DNA of 64,000 bases from Gigantopelta aegis (lineage: Eukaryota; Mollusca; Gastropoda; Neomphalida; Peltospiridae). The DNA lies in contig NC_054712.1 of assembly GCF_016097555.1 (NCBI RefSeq), positions 40,925,426 to 40,989,425 on the forward strand, read 5' to 3'. A program made the translations under genes and the position numbers. The notes under the pieces were generated by a model. That model searched no databases. It was not told the origin of the DNA and saw only the letters and a program-made list of their open reading frames with translations. Below are positions 42,242 through 53,549 of the stretch, piece after piece; position 1 is the stretch's first letter, and each line of letters opens with the position of its first letter.

Positions 42242-45200
42242 GTATAGAGTAGTTATTCACGTGCAGGGTTGATACCTTTTGTATTTACTGTTCATTTGTG
42301 TATAAATTTAATAGTCACAGTCAAGGCCAGACAAGGGCAAAGAACAATTTCTTGAATTTGAGAATTGTGAATTGAGGTGGCACGGACTGACTGAGTCTGA
42401 CAGACAATAATAAATGCAACATGATTTTGCACAGTATTGAGAGGAGGGTTTAGAATGGGCGATTATTCGTAAAGCTCAACAATGACAAAGTGTATACACC
42501 TGGTGTGTATGATGATGATCTGCTATAGCCCTAGTTCATCAAGATTAACTTTGGCTACAAGTGCAAGCACTACCAAAGGTTAATCCTGGGGACGAACAAC
42601 GCCATTAGCGCCCTTCCGAGCAATTTTGCTCAGAACGGAATTCAATCCAAATTGCGGTCAAACTAAAAGAAAAACGACTGTCATCACGTTTCTCCACCCA
42701 AATCGTGTACTGTGATCTATTTGGAGCATATGGACACTAAGAAATACTTACTTTGAAATGATCTTCACTTTGAATTAAAGGAAAAACGACCGACTGTATG
42801 ACTTGTTTTTAAAACGCGGGGTACATTATGGGAGGAAAATGAAACTCGGAACAATCTTGTATGTGGAAAAGGATCGGTGAAGTCATTTCTCGTTTCATAA
42901 TGAATAAAACAAAAACCATAAAACTAAAAATTAATTAAAGTTAATAAAATAACTTAAAAGTAAAAATAAATGAAATGAAATTAAACTTTAAAGTTAATAA
43001 AAAACCCCAAAAAACCCATTAATTAATAGAAATGAAATAAAAATTATGATTTACACACACACACATATTATATATATATACTCTTCAAAAAAAGAAACGC
43101 AAAAGGGTACAAATGGGTTATAACTCCGATTTTATGTTTCCTACCGGTTCATGCTTTGTGAATATAAGGTCATTGCATGTCCCAAACACATTCCCACGGT
43201 TACATTCGATAAAACGCAGCTACTGTACAATAAAGTTCCAAAATGTGAATATTCGCAAAAACGCAGCCACGTGCAAACCATGTCACCACTGCACGTGCGT
43301 TGTCTGCACGTGCAACATGAACACCGACAGTATAAAAGTGCAGGGTGTTCGCTTGCCTGGCCTCTGTATCTGGCCGACAGTTGACAATCCAGGACATGCC
43401 ACGTCTCAGTGAACCGCAGAGAAACAATGCCATCGCCGACTAGACGCAGGCGAATCCAGAACGGCCGTTGCCAGGGCATTCCATGTGTCCCCAAGCACCA
43501 TCTCCAGACTGTGGGACCGTTACCAGCAACATGAATCAACACGTGACCTCCCTAGATCCGGTCGACCACGGGTCACTACCCCCGGGCAGGACCGCTACAT
43601 CCGGGTACGCCACCTTCGGGAACGATTGACTACTGCCACCTCCACAGCCGCAGCAATACCAGGTTTTGCGCAGGAGATCCGACCAGACCGTACGGAACCG
43701 CCTACGTGAGGTAGGCATTCGTGCCAGGCGTCCAGTTCGAGGTGTCATCTTAACACCACAACACCGTCGACTCCGACTGCAGTGGTGCCAGATTCATCGA
43801 CAATGGCCTCAACTGCAATGGAGACAGGTGTGGTTCAGTGACGAGTCCCGATTTCTGCTCCGACGTCATGATGGAAGATGTCGTGTGTATAGGCGTCGTG
43901 GTGAACGTTATGCGGCAAACTGCGTGCAGGAAGTGGACAGATTCGGCGGGGGTAGTGTCATGGTGTGGGCAGCCATCTCACACACTGGCAGAACTGACCT
44001 GGTCCACGTGCAGGGCAACCTGAATGCACAGGGCTACATTGACCAGATCCTCCGGCCACACATCGTTCCAGTTATGGCCAACGCCAACGCAGTGTTCCAA
44101 CATGACAACGCCAGGCCTCACACAGCACGTCTCACAACGGCTTTCCTACAGAACAACACATTAATGTCCTTCCTTGGCCATCGATATCACCGGATTTGAA
44201 CCCAATTGAGCATCTATGGGACGAGTTGGACCGACGCCTCCGACAGCGACAACCACAGCCCCAGACCCTGCCCGAGCTGGCAGCAGCCTTGCAGGCCGAG
44301 TGGGCCACCATCCCCCGGGACGTCATCCGTACTCTGGTTGCTTCAATGGGCAGGCGGTGCCAGGCAGTTGTCAACACACGCGGAGGCCACACCCGGTATT
44401 GACTCCAGATGACCTTGACCTTGGTGGTGTGTCTTATCACTTACTCACAATGGACTAGAGTGAATTGTGAACAATCCTGCAACATTTGGTAATTATCGGA
44501 CTCACCATTCAATAATTAAATCAATTCTCCAAATGTTACGACAATGTGGTTTTGCGTTTCTTCTTTTGAAGAGTATATATATATATATATTTTTTTTTTT
44601 TTTAAAGAAAAAAACAGTTCATTAATGTCTCTAAAAATAACTAAAACATAAGTACTAAGTTTTAAAATTACTTAACTGTCTTTTTTCTGAGTTTTCTTCT
44701 AAAATCGTCCGGGTGTGTGTGGGGGGGGGGGGGGGGGGGGGGGGGTGCCAATGAAACATATTTCTCTCTCCTTTTAATGAGGAATCATTTCTGTTTAACT
44801 TATGTAAAATCCTGAACAGGGCACACATCAAATTTGGTATATCTTGTTCAACTCTCTGGCCTCCTCGTGGCGAGCAAGGGGCAACAGTAACGTTTTTACG
44901 TACTGGCAAACAAGAGAGAAATATGTTTCATTCCCCCCCCCCCCCCCCACACACACACACACACACACACGGACGATTTTAGAAGAAAACTCAGAAAAAA
45001 GACAGGTAAGTAAGTTTAAAACTTAGTGCTTATGTTTTAGTTATTTTTAGAGACATCAATGAACTGTTTTTTTCTTTAAAAAAAATAATATATATATATA
45101 TATATATAATATGTGTGCGTGTGTGTGTAAAACAATTTTTATTTAATTTCTATTAATTAATTAATGTTTTTTTTTTATTTATTAACTTTAATTTCATTTA

Positions 45201-48200
45201 TTTTATTTTAATTTATTAACTTTAATTTATTTTTACTTTTAAGTTATTTTATTAACTTTAATTAATTTTTTGTTTTATGGTTTTTGTTTTATTCATTATG
45301 AAACGAGAAATGACTTCACTGATCCTTTTCCACATACAAGATTGTTCCGAGTTTCATTTTCCTCCCATAATGCACGACGTGTTTTAAAAACAAGTCATAC
45401 AGTCGGTAGTTTTTTTTTTAATTCAAAGTGAAGATCGTTTCAAAGTAAGTATTTCTTAGTGTCCATATGCTCCAAATAGATCACAGTACACGATTTGGGT
45501 GGAGAAACGTGATGACAGTCGTTTTTCTTTTAGTTTGACCGCAATTTGGATTGAATTCCGTTCCGAGCAAAATTGCTCGGAAGGGCGCTAATGGCGTTGT
45601 TCGTCCCAAGGATTAACCTTTGGTAGTGCTTGCACTTGTAGCCAAAGTTAATCTTGATGAACTACTATAGCCCGAGTTTGTAAGAGAGCTATTGTCCGAA
45701 CCGAATTGTTAACAACTTACAAAAAATGACTCTCCTACCTTTAATTGCCGTTAGATTTCCTCCAAAGTTTGTCCAGACACAAATCGTAAAAAAACCCACT
45801 ACAAATATACAGATTCCACACACGAGACTGCAACAATGTCGCTGAGATTGCATAGGGAAAAATACATGCATTTTTCTGCCGTCTGCCATGTTGCTTGTTT
45901 ATGGAATACTTTTCAAGAGGGGTGAAAGCCTCCAAAGTATGTGACACAATATGAAATCAATGATCTCTTGTGGTATCATTAAACATTTTTTAATAATAAT
46001 AATTAATAATATGACGTCATCACATCTGCTTTTATATCATAACATGTTATGACGTTGTTAGATTAAGTCCTATCCTTTCACCCCTCTTGGAGAATATTCC
46101 ATAAAAAGTCAAAATGGCAGCTAGCACAAAATTACATGCTTTTTGCCCTATGCGCTCTCAGCGAAGTCGATATAGGTGACATAGTTATCATCTGGTATGT
46201 GGAAACTGTGTCATTGTAGTGGTTTTTTCAAGATTTCTGTCTGGACAAACTTTGGAGGAAATCTTAACGGCAATTAAAGATAGGAGAGTAATTTTTCGTA
46301 GTTGTTAACAATTTGATTCGGACAATAGACGGACATTTGGATATGAATACGCTCTCATTACAGTCGGAGACCAAGCTATGTATCTTTTTGGCAATTGCCG
46401 ACAACCAAAAAGTTGTCAAAGATTTCCGCTCTAATACCACAACAATCCTATGATTGATGTCAAATACATTTACATCAACCATTTTCGAGTTGCTTGATTA
46501 AAAAAAAATCAGATATTAATCACTAATACACACACTACAAAAAGAAACCCGACAGCACCCACATTCAGCTAAGCTTCGGCAAACTCCGGACAGCAGAATT
46601 CTAAGTTTGCCCATGGCAGTTCTTTACAAAATTAAGACAAATTCTTAAGTTTAAGCCCTGGATAATACCGGCTGAGGGGGCAGGGAGGGAGGCAAAAGTG
46701 AAAATGGCAGAGTTCGACAAATCCAATGCCTTGGGCTAGTGCTTTTAACACGGGGCTAGTGATAAATGCAAAACCAGTAGGCTGATGGGCTAGTGGCTTT
46801 AAAAAAAAAACCAAAACTCTTCTAGCTCACAATAATTTTTGTCCTCCACTGAGGTACGTTTGATAAATGTTATTCTGAAATTGGTCATCACATAATATCA
46901 ACAAATCAATAAGTATATATACTTTATATATATATATATATATTAATGTTCGACTTGAACTAGATTTCTACAAAATGCAGTACTTAACATGAAGTTTCTA
47001 TGTACATCGTCAGGTTCAACAATACACACAATGCAGACTTTGTTTTATTTTCACTTTCAAGTTTCATGTCCAGATAGGAAATACTAACAGGGCTAACTCT
47101 GGCACTCGCCAGATTTGCCAGTTGCGAATTTTGAAAGCAGTTGGCAAATTTTATTTTCATTTGGCGAAATAATTTTATGTAATAAGTTAATAACTGACAT
47201 TTAAAAAAAAACCAACTTGATTTCTACAATTTTTGAAGTTTAATGGACAATTTGGCGAAATATTTTGCTCACCCAGAGCTAGCCCTGACTAAGCTTATAT
47301 AACATGCATGTTTTGATTGTACAAGTCACGTGGTAGTAAAATCTTGCACATGTATTGGTGTAAACAAGGTGAAAAGGTGTGAATCGCCAGTCCCAATTAA
47401 TTAACAGGCTAGTATATACCTGAAGTACAACCCCAGTCATGTTTAGAAGTACTGTGTTTGTGTTATTTATCTATTGTCTTATAATTTAATGCCTCACTTA
47501 CTTGGGATAGGGATGTTGGCATTCGGGGAAAACTATATTGTCATGATAACAGCTCCGATCCAGCTTGGACAACATTTCACACTTGTACATGATAATACTT
47601 TTTTTTCTTTTTTTTTTACATCTATTGATCAGTTAATGAGTTAAATCTTGCCAATATATATGTTGATATCTGTCTGACATGGGATATTATATTTCCCTGT
47701 AGGCTATTTGAGCAACTGACATCACCATTCCAGGTGATAATTAACTACAAAATACACTGAACAAAACACCATGCATTATTGTGTTGCACACCCACATATT
47801 GTGCATTTAATTCTTTTGTTAGAAAGAGAGGAGTTTGTTAAATTACTTACCCACTCTGTATAAGTAGGCGGGAAGGGGGTCTTAACATATTCTTGTATGA
47901 CTGTTAACTTTATTCATTATGAAGTTACTTGCCAATTCATCAGTTTTCATTTGATGCAAACAGATTATATATGGTGAGCACATGGTTATTATTCAACAAA
48001 GAACATTCTAGTTTTGATTTTGGCTGTGCAGTTATTGATAATTGGAGGGCTAGTGAGAGATGTTATACTTCCAGCCCCTTTTCATTTCAGTTTTGTTGGT
48101 CGCTACTGTGGAGCTAACACTTTTATTATGTTCTGGTCACATGTTATCATTACAGCTTATAAATGTGTCTTTGTCGTCTCATTGCAGACATGTTTTCCGC

Positions 48201-51200
48201 TACAACGCGGTGCTGCTGAGGGCGAGATTTGACGAGAACCTGAACGAGACAGACATGCGCAAAGTGAAGAAGTTGCTGTTGGACGGAGAGCGTGAACTTT
48301 TCCTCAAGACTCACCCACAGCCACTCAAATGTACGTTCAACTACTCTGTCTTGTGGTAGTCATTAAAACTCTCTTCAAGACTCACCCACAGCCACTCAAA
48401 TGTACGTTCATCTACTCTGTCTTGTGGTAGTCATTAAAACTCTCTTCCTCAAGACTCACCCACAGCCACTCAAATGTACGTTCATCTACTCTGTCTTGTG
48501 GTAGTCATTAAAACTCTTCCTCAAGACTCACCCACAGCCACTCAAATGTATGTTCATCTACTCTTGTCTTGTGGTAGTCATTAAAACTCTCTTCCTCAAG
48601 ACTCGCCCACAGCCACTCAAATGTATGTTCGTCTTTTCTGTCTTGTGGTAGTCCTTAAAACTTCCTCAAGACTCACCCACAGACACTCAAATGTATGTTC
48701 GTCTTTTCTGTCTTGTGGTAGTCATTAAAACTCTTCCTCAAGACTCGCCCACAGCCACTCAAATGTATGTTTATCTACTCTTGTCTTGTGGTAGTCATTA
48801 AAACTCTCTTCATCAAGACTCGCCCACAGCCACTCAAATGTACGTTCATCTACTCTTGTCTTGTGGTAGTCATTAAAACTCTCTTCATCAAGACTCACCC
48901 ACAGCCACTCAAATGTACGTTCATCTACTCTTGTCTTGTGGTAGTCATTAAAACTCTCTTGATCAAGACTCACCCACAGCCACTCAAATGTACGTTCATC
49001 TACTCTTGTCTTGTGGTAGTCATTAAAACTCTCTTCCTCAAGACTCACCCACAGCCACTCAAATGTATGTTCGTCTTTTCTGTCTTGTGGTAGTCCTTAA
49101 AACTTCCTCAAGACTCACCCACAGCCACTCAAATGTATTTTCGTCTTTTCTGTCTTGTGGTAGTCCTTAAAACTCTTCCTCAAGACTCGCCCACAGCCAC
49201 TCAAATGTATGTTCGTCTTTTCTGTCTTGTGGTAGTCATTAAAACTCTTCCTCAAGACTCGCCCACAGCCACTCAAATGTACGTTCATCTACTCTGTCTT
49301 GTGGTAGTCATTAAAACTCTCTTCCTCAAGACTCACCCACAGTCACTCAAATGTATGTTCGTCTTTTCTGTCTTGTGGTAGTCCTTAAAACTCTCTTCCT
49401 CAAGACTCACCCACAGCCACTCAAATGTATGTTCATCTACTCTGTCTTGTGGTAGTCATTAAAACTCTCTTCCTTAAGACTCACCCACAGCCACTCAAAT
49501 GTATGTTCATCTACTCTGTCTTGTGGTAGTCATTAAAACTTTCTTCCTCAAGACTCGCCCACAGCCACTCAAATGTATGTTCATCTACTCTGTCTTGTGG
49601 TAGTCATTAAAACTTTCTTCCTCAAGACTCGCCCACAGCCACTCAAATGTATGTTCATCTACTCTGTCTTGTGGTAGTCATTAAAACGTTCTTCCTCAAG
49701 ACTCGCCCACAGCCACTCAAATGTACGTTCATCTACTCTTGTCTTGTGGTAGTCATTAAAACTTTCTTCCTCAAGACTCGTCCACAGCCACTCAAATGTA
49801 CGTTCATCTACTCTGTCTTGTAGCCATTAAAACTAGGAGTGGGGTGTTGCTGAACACACTTATCTCAAAGTGCAATGGAGAGTAACTGACTGAGCCTAGA
49901 ATATGTTGCATGTTGTTTTACAAACAGTACATAAAGAATTTGAGAATAAGTGACTATGTCTAACCTATGTTAAATGTTGTTTTACAAACAGTATATAATG
50001 AATGAGAATAAGTGACTATATAATATTAAATGGTGGGGTTTTTTTTACAAACACTATATTTTACAAACACTACATTATGAATGTGAGAATAATAAGTGAC
50101 TATATTACCCACCGGGTGAGCACCTGGGTGTCTTGTACAAATTCTGTTCTTATCTAGTAGTGTGTATTAGTAGCAAAATGTCTCACTGAGTAATGTCAGT
50201 AAATTAATGTAAAACTTTACATTATTTGATTGTGGGTAATAAATAAAATACCACACTCAGTTTAGCTAGATAACATTTTATGAAACTTGTAAACATCCCA
50301 TGGTATCTGACCTTACTTTTGTTCATGCAGATACTAACATGAAAATTTAGCCCATTTAATTAAATTTATATGTAGCAAAAACGAGTGTAGTGTTCTATAT
50401 GTATCTAACTTATGTTAAATGTTTGGGTTTTTATAAAAAAAACAGTGCATAATGCATGTGAGAAGAAAGTACATACCTATTGCTTGCAGTTACTAACAAA
50501 GCTCTACAAGATGACTTTTCCAGCAGGTCACCTGTTATGAGCAGTCAACCAATGAGCTATCAGTATACGGGTTGAATCCTTTTGACCAATGGACTAAATG
50601 TGAAAAATGATGTTATTTCAAGCAAGAAACTACAATTTAGACAGAACTAATGTACGGCAATATAAGAGTGCCTTTGTTGTATACATCACTTTGACGTGGA
50701 TGTTTTGTGTTTTTATTTCAGTTCCCAACTCTCCAGGTGGTGTAGCCTATGCCAGAGAGCCTCATGTACCTGACTGGGTAAGTTTATCTTCACATGTAGT
50801 GTTCTCGCTGGGTGAAAATTAAAAGAGTGGTGACTGCACAACCCCAGGGCTTCTAGATTATGGTAGCCCCACTCCCATGGCTAGTGATATTCAGTGTTGT
50901 GCTAGTAAATAACTACTATAACTAGCCCGACGGCTAGTGGAAAAATGAACTCTTGTCAAATGCTGCATTTAAGTCTTATTTTGTAAATATAAATATCCTG
51001 CCCTTATTCCCACCCCAAATCTAAGGGGGTTTAAGCTCTGTCTCCCTCTTTAGATGACATATCTGATTATTACTATTAGTAAAATTGTATTTATTTAAAG
51101 TAGGACTAGTGAATTTTTAATCATGGCGAGTAAATTTTTAAAATCACTGATCCCATGGCTAGTGGATTTTTATAAAATTCTAGAAGCCCTGAACCCCCAC

Positions 51201-52400
51201 TTCCAGTTACTGTATATCATCGTGTGTTGGTCGACTTTGTGGAAAGTGCTACCCTTTATTTTGCTCTTCTGTACATCTGGTACAAAAAGGTTGGTACGAT
51301 GTTGTACAAGCTGACTTATCTTTTATGTATTTGAACTGGATATATTATTGGTCTGACATTCAAGGCAATGTTTTTGTCAGAAAGACATTTTTGGGTATGT
51401 CGTTATCGAATTGAATGCAACCACAGTCAACAGGGCGTATGGGGGGGCTTCCCCCCAGAAAAAAAAAATGCTTACGTTTAGGTTTAAGGATAAGAGTAAT
51501 TAATTTTGTCAAAAGGTTAACTTTAAAAAAAAAAAAAAAGCAAAACATTTGGGTATACCCATGAAACCCAGCAATGGCATTCATTTTGGTGAACCAATCA
51601 AAGTTTTAATATTATTTTAATAAAGATTTCAAGATACATTGTGTATCTCAAAAATAATAAAGATGTTTTGAGGTGATCCTCCAATTGTGGGATAACATTT
51701 TTGAGTTCTTTTTATGTCTATCTTCTTCGAAAGTATTAATTGCATTCACATACGTAGCTGGTAAAAATAGTTTTGCCCCCCCAAGATAAATTATTTAATT
51801 ATGAGAGGTGATATCCCTAACAAAAGGAAAAGTTTATAATCTTTTATTAGGATTTGCTAAATAAACAAATGACCGTAAGTAATAATCATCAGACCAACTT
51901 AATCTGCAATTGAGGTAAAAATATTAGACAAGTGTCGGTGGGTACAAGACTAAATGACTGTTCTGATCACGTGACAAATTTGGCACCAACTAAGTCTTTT
52001 TTCAGTCGGGAGATTGTCTAAAATAAAAATAAAATGTTTTATTTGCTCAAATAAAATGTAACGTTTATTGTGTGTATCCAACTTACATATGGATACAGGT
52101 ACATGTATGGGACACAATAGAGGCTGTTTAAAATACTGTTAACTTACATTACTGCAACTGTCATGAGCCACTGTAGTTTTTCATCAGTTGCGTTTCTGTA
52201 CACACTGCTGCTTGTTTTCTTTGATGTCCAGTGTCCACACTGATTATTATTTTGTTACATTTCAGCTATTAGACACATGGACACCGCTCGAGAAGGCGCA
52301 GTATCCTGAGTATTTCGCTCGGCGAGAGATTCGCAAGACAGAGTTCATAGAGAGGTGGGAGAAGAAGTATGGGAAGGTCGACCCCGAGGAATCCCACTGA
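42141..52400 (+). CDS. NDUFB9: NDUFB9 (complex I subunit B22, LYR protein), 4 exons
   Basis: Accessory subunit of the membrane arm of mitochondrial NADH:ubiquinone oxidoreductase; LYR-family proteins bind acyl carrier protein on the matrix side. Exons: 42141-42241, 48188-48330, 50722-50777, 52266-52400; phases 2, 1 and 0 join cleanly and give 144 residues (human 179, with a longer C-terminus). Key matches: the LYR-type motif VRRLYKEG (human VLRLYKRA), RYNAVLLRARFDENLNETDM (human [20 protein letters not shown]), HPQPLKFPNSPGG (human HPQPYIFPDSPGG), and WTPLEKAQYPEYFARRE (human [17 protein letters not shown]). Intron 1 (5.9 kb) holds the palindrome and the mariner; intron 2 (2.4 kb) holds the donor minisatellite. 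No convincing poly(A) site located. Confidence 0.95.
42515..43078. repeat. Left arm of a large palindrome, outer part
   Basis: GTTCATCAAGATTAACTTTG through ACACACATATTATATATA is the reverse complement of 45100-45690 at roughly 90-95% identity by eye. The inner part of the arm continues at 44574-44757 after a mariner insertion. Confidence 0.9.
43081..44573 (+). mobile_element. Tc1/mariner-type DNA transposon, nearly complete, disrupted
   Basis: The ends CTCTTCAAAAAAAGAAACGC and GCGTTTCTTCTTTTGAAGAG are inverted repeats between TA dinucleotides (43079-80, 44574-75). The transposase shows an N-terminal HTH (VSPSTISRLWDRYQQH, SGRPR), then the DD34E catalytic core WFSDESRF, HDNARPHTA and DLNPIEHLWDELDRR. 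Main open stretches: 43485-43709, 43666-44199 and 44196-44402; a few frame breaks show it is inactive. GC-rich against an AT-rich host. It sits in the left arm of a palindrome and must be younger than it. Confidence 0.92.
44574..44757. repeat. Left arm of the palindrome, inner part
   Basis: AACAGTTCATTAATGTCTCT through AATGAAACATATTTCTCTC, including a G tract, mirrors 44928-45095. Confidence 0.88.
44758..44927. other. Palindrome spacer
   Basis: About 170 bp of unique sequence at the hairpin loop (TAAAATCCTGAACAGGGCAC, CTGGCCTCCTCGTGGCGAG). No feature recognised. Confidence 0.8.
44928..45690. repeat. Right arm of the palindrome
   Basis: Continuous, uninterrupted partner of 42515-43078 plus 44574-44757. 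Transcription across it would give a stem of about 750 bp. Confidence 0.9.
45688..45935. repeat. Second inverted repeat, left arm
   Basis: Reverse complement of ~46070-46330 (~75-80%): shared AGTTTGTCCAGACA, TTTCCTCCAAAG, AATTGCCGTTA, CACCCCTCTT. On the minus strand it carries an ATG-initiated frame (see next entry). Confidence 0.85.
45737..45889 (-). other. Possible first exon of a small membrane protein (unassigned)
   Basis: MADGRKMHVFFPMQSQRHCC then SLVCGICIFVVGFFTICVWT and NFGGNLTAIK, followed by AAAG/GTAGGAG, a good donor. It predicts one transmembrane segment of ~18 residues near residues 24-41. The mirrored copy at ~46114 starts MAASTKLHAFCPMRSQRSRY and stops soon after. No downstream exon was found, so this may be a transposed gene 5' end rather than a gene. 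Confidence 0.3.
46070..46335. repeat. Second inverted repeat, right arm
   Basis: Partner of 45688-45935 across a ~135-bp AT-rich spacer. More diverged than the large palindrome, hence probably older. Confidence 0.85.
46336..48187. other. NDUFB9 intron 1, right part; no gene recognised
   Basis: Holds GGGCTAGTG-type repeats at 46730-46800, a (TA)n run near 46920 and a MITE at 47087-47290. Otherwise AT-rich. Confidence 0.5.
47087..47290. mobile_element. MITE, AGGGCTAACTCTGG family, copy 2
   Basis: The ends CAGGGCTAACTCTGG and CCAGAGCTAGCCCTGA are inverted repeats. The interior ATTTGGCGAAATAATTTTAT matches 36765-36925 and 3827-4006. Confidence 0.75.
48188..48330 (+). CDS. NDUFB9: NDUFB9 exon 2
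   Basis: Phase 2 in, phase 1 out: HVFRYNAVLLRARFDENLNE then TDMRKVKKLLLDGERELFLK and THPQPLK. Acceptor CATTGCAG/ACATG, donor CAAAT/GTACG. The last 34 nt of the exon are the seed of the array that follows. Confidence 0.96.
48290..49835. repeat. 1.5-kb splice-donor minisatellite at NDUFB9 exon 2 (about 22 copies, 69-75 bp)
   Basis: Each unit is CTTCCTCAAGACTCACCCAC, AGCCACTCAAAT/GTACG, then CTACTCTGTCTTGTGGTAGT, CATTAAAA: 34 nt of exon 2 plus the donor and ~35 nt of intron. GT is kept in nearly every copy, as GTACG or GTATG; one copy near 49137 has ATTTTC instead. Long artefactual open frames run through it on both strands. Confidence 0.95.
49850..50470. repeat. Diverged ~72-bp repeats in NDUFB9 intron 2
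   Basis: ATGTTAAATGTTGTTTTACA, AACAGTA, GAGAATAAGTGACTAT recurs about four times (49890-50110, then one isolated copy at 50395-50470). The remainder to 50721 has no recognised feature. Confidence 0.7.
50722..50777 (+). CDS. NDUFB9: NDUFB9 exon 3
   Basis: Phase 1 in, phase 0 out: FPNSPGGVAYAREPHVPDW. Human: [20 protein letters not shown] W. Acceptor ATTTCAG/TTCCC, donor TGG/GTAAGT. Confidence 0.95.
50845..51192. mobile_element. MITE, AGGGCTTCTAGATTATGG family, copy 2
   Basis: CAGGGCTTCTAGATTATGG and CTAGAAGCCCTGA form terminal inverted repeats. The interior matches 26938-27292 over its whole length. The CAGGG start suggests a hAT-type family. Non-coding. Confidence 0.8.
51193..52265. other. 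NDUFB9 intron 3, no gene recognised
   Basis: Holds the dispersed repeat at 51375-51570 (partner of 4485-4695). Otherwise AT-rich, nothing supported. Confidence 0.55.
52266..52400 (+). CDS. NDUFB9: NDUFB9 exon 4 (stop codon)
   Basis: LLDTWTPLEKAQYPEYFARR then EIRKTEFIERWEKKYGKVDP and EESH stop. Human: [20 protein letters not shown] then [20 protein letters not shown]. The ~35-residue human C-terminal extension is absent. Confidence 0.95.
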   Translation, partial: LLDTWTPLEKAQYPEYFARREIRKTEFIERWEKKYGKVDPEESH

Positions 52401-53103
52401 CGACAGTGTGAAAACGTTTACCTGGCGAAACGCTGACGACCGTGAAAAAACATTTACTTGGCGTCACGCTCGCCACCTCGCGGATGTGGTGTTTTGTGGA
52501 CATGGTTTCATGATTTGGTGGGTGGCCAGTGGATTTAAACTACTGTCTACCAGTCAGCTATCAACAGGGGCCGTTCAACAATTATATGTTGTCTTGAACA
52601 GTGGGTCAAGCAGTTACCTCAGAATGAGTTACAAAATGTTGTGGGAAGGGGTGTTTGTTTAGAGTTGAATAACATTTTCTATTTTTTACTTATAAAGGAA
52701 AATGCTACCCGTCATTGCAGGTTTGTAGAAAGTAGGGGAGAAGCCGATATTGACGAATGCTATACAGTTATAGTGGAGTGCCATAGCATTAAAAAATGTT
52801 ACTTGAGGTTGAAGAGGTATAAAAATCATTCCTAGTTTTGCAATATGTAGTTGTTGAACGGACCTGTAATACAAACACTGGGTGAACTAATATTGCTGTT
52901 ATAGCTTTGTACAATTTAACAAGGGGTTTTCACATTTTGATGATACTTGCATTTTAATAGGTGGCCCACAAAACATGATATACATGTACTTTAGGATAAT
53001 TGTTATTTTAGTGCTAGCAAATTAGACATCTGCAATTTTCAGATAATTGCATTTTCATCGTAAGCCATAAAACAGAAGCTTTAAGATAACTGTTTTTAGG
53101 TTA
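52401..53103. other. NDUFB9 3' UTR and flank
   Basis: No further coding sequence recognised. An ATTAAA occurs near 52788, but I cannot tell whether it is the poly(A) signal. Confidence 0.5.
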
Positions 53104-53150
53104 ATCAGGGCCGTAGCTAGAAGGGGGTGGGAGCAACGGGGGCAGTTGCG

Positions 53151-53182
<32 letters not shown>

Positions 53183-53366
53183 ATAACAAAATTACTGGTT
53201 ATTGATATTGATGTTTTAAGTATGTAACTTCCCAGAAATGGCTGCAAAATAGTACTTCAGAGCCTCCTGAATTCCGGACCCGCTAGTATTTTGTGCCTTC
53301 CATGCTTTTTCATTCCAAAAATATATCTGCTCCCCACACAAAAAAATCCTAGCTGCAGCCCTGATT
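53104..53366. mobile_element. MITE with AGGGC(CG)TAGCTAG ends and a ~33-nt C tract
   Basis: TCAGGGCCGTAGCTAGAAG and CCTAGCTGCAGCCCTGA are inverted repeats. A run of C occupies ~53150-53182. hAT-like ends, non-coding. Confidence 0.7.
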
Positions 53367-53549
53367 AAATAACAACAGATTTAAGATTATTGTATTTTAA
53401 TGGGAACCCATTAAGCATCAGTGAGTTTTAGATAATTGTATTTAATGGTAGCCCATTAACCATAAAGCTGTTTAAAATAACTATACCTGATTGGCTGGTA
53501 AAATAAAAAAAATGCAGGATACTTATAAACAGTCTAGGACAACCCACAA

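Noticed and set aside
43113-43542. Frames on both strands at the left of the mariner element
   Set aside because: They fall in the transposon's 5' region or antisense to its HTH domain; not separate genes.
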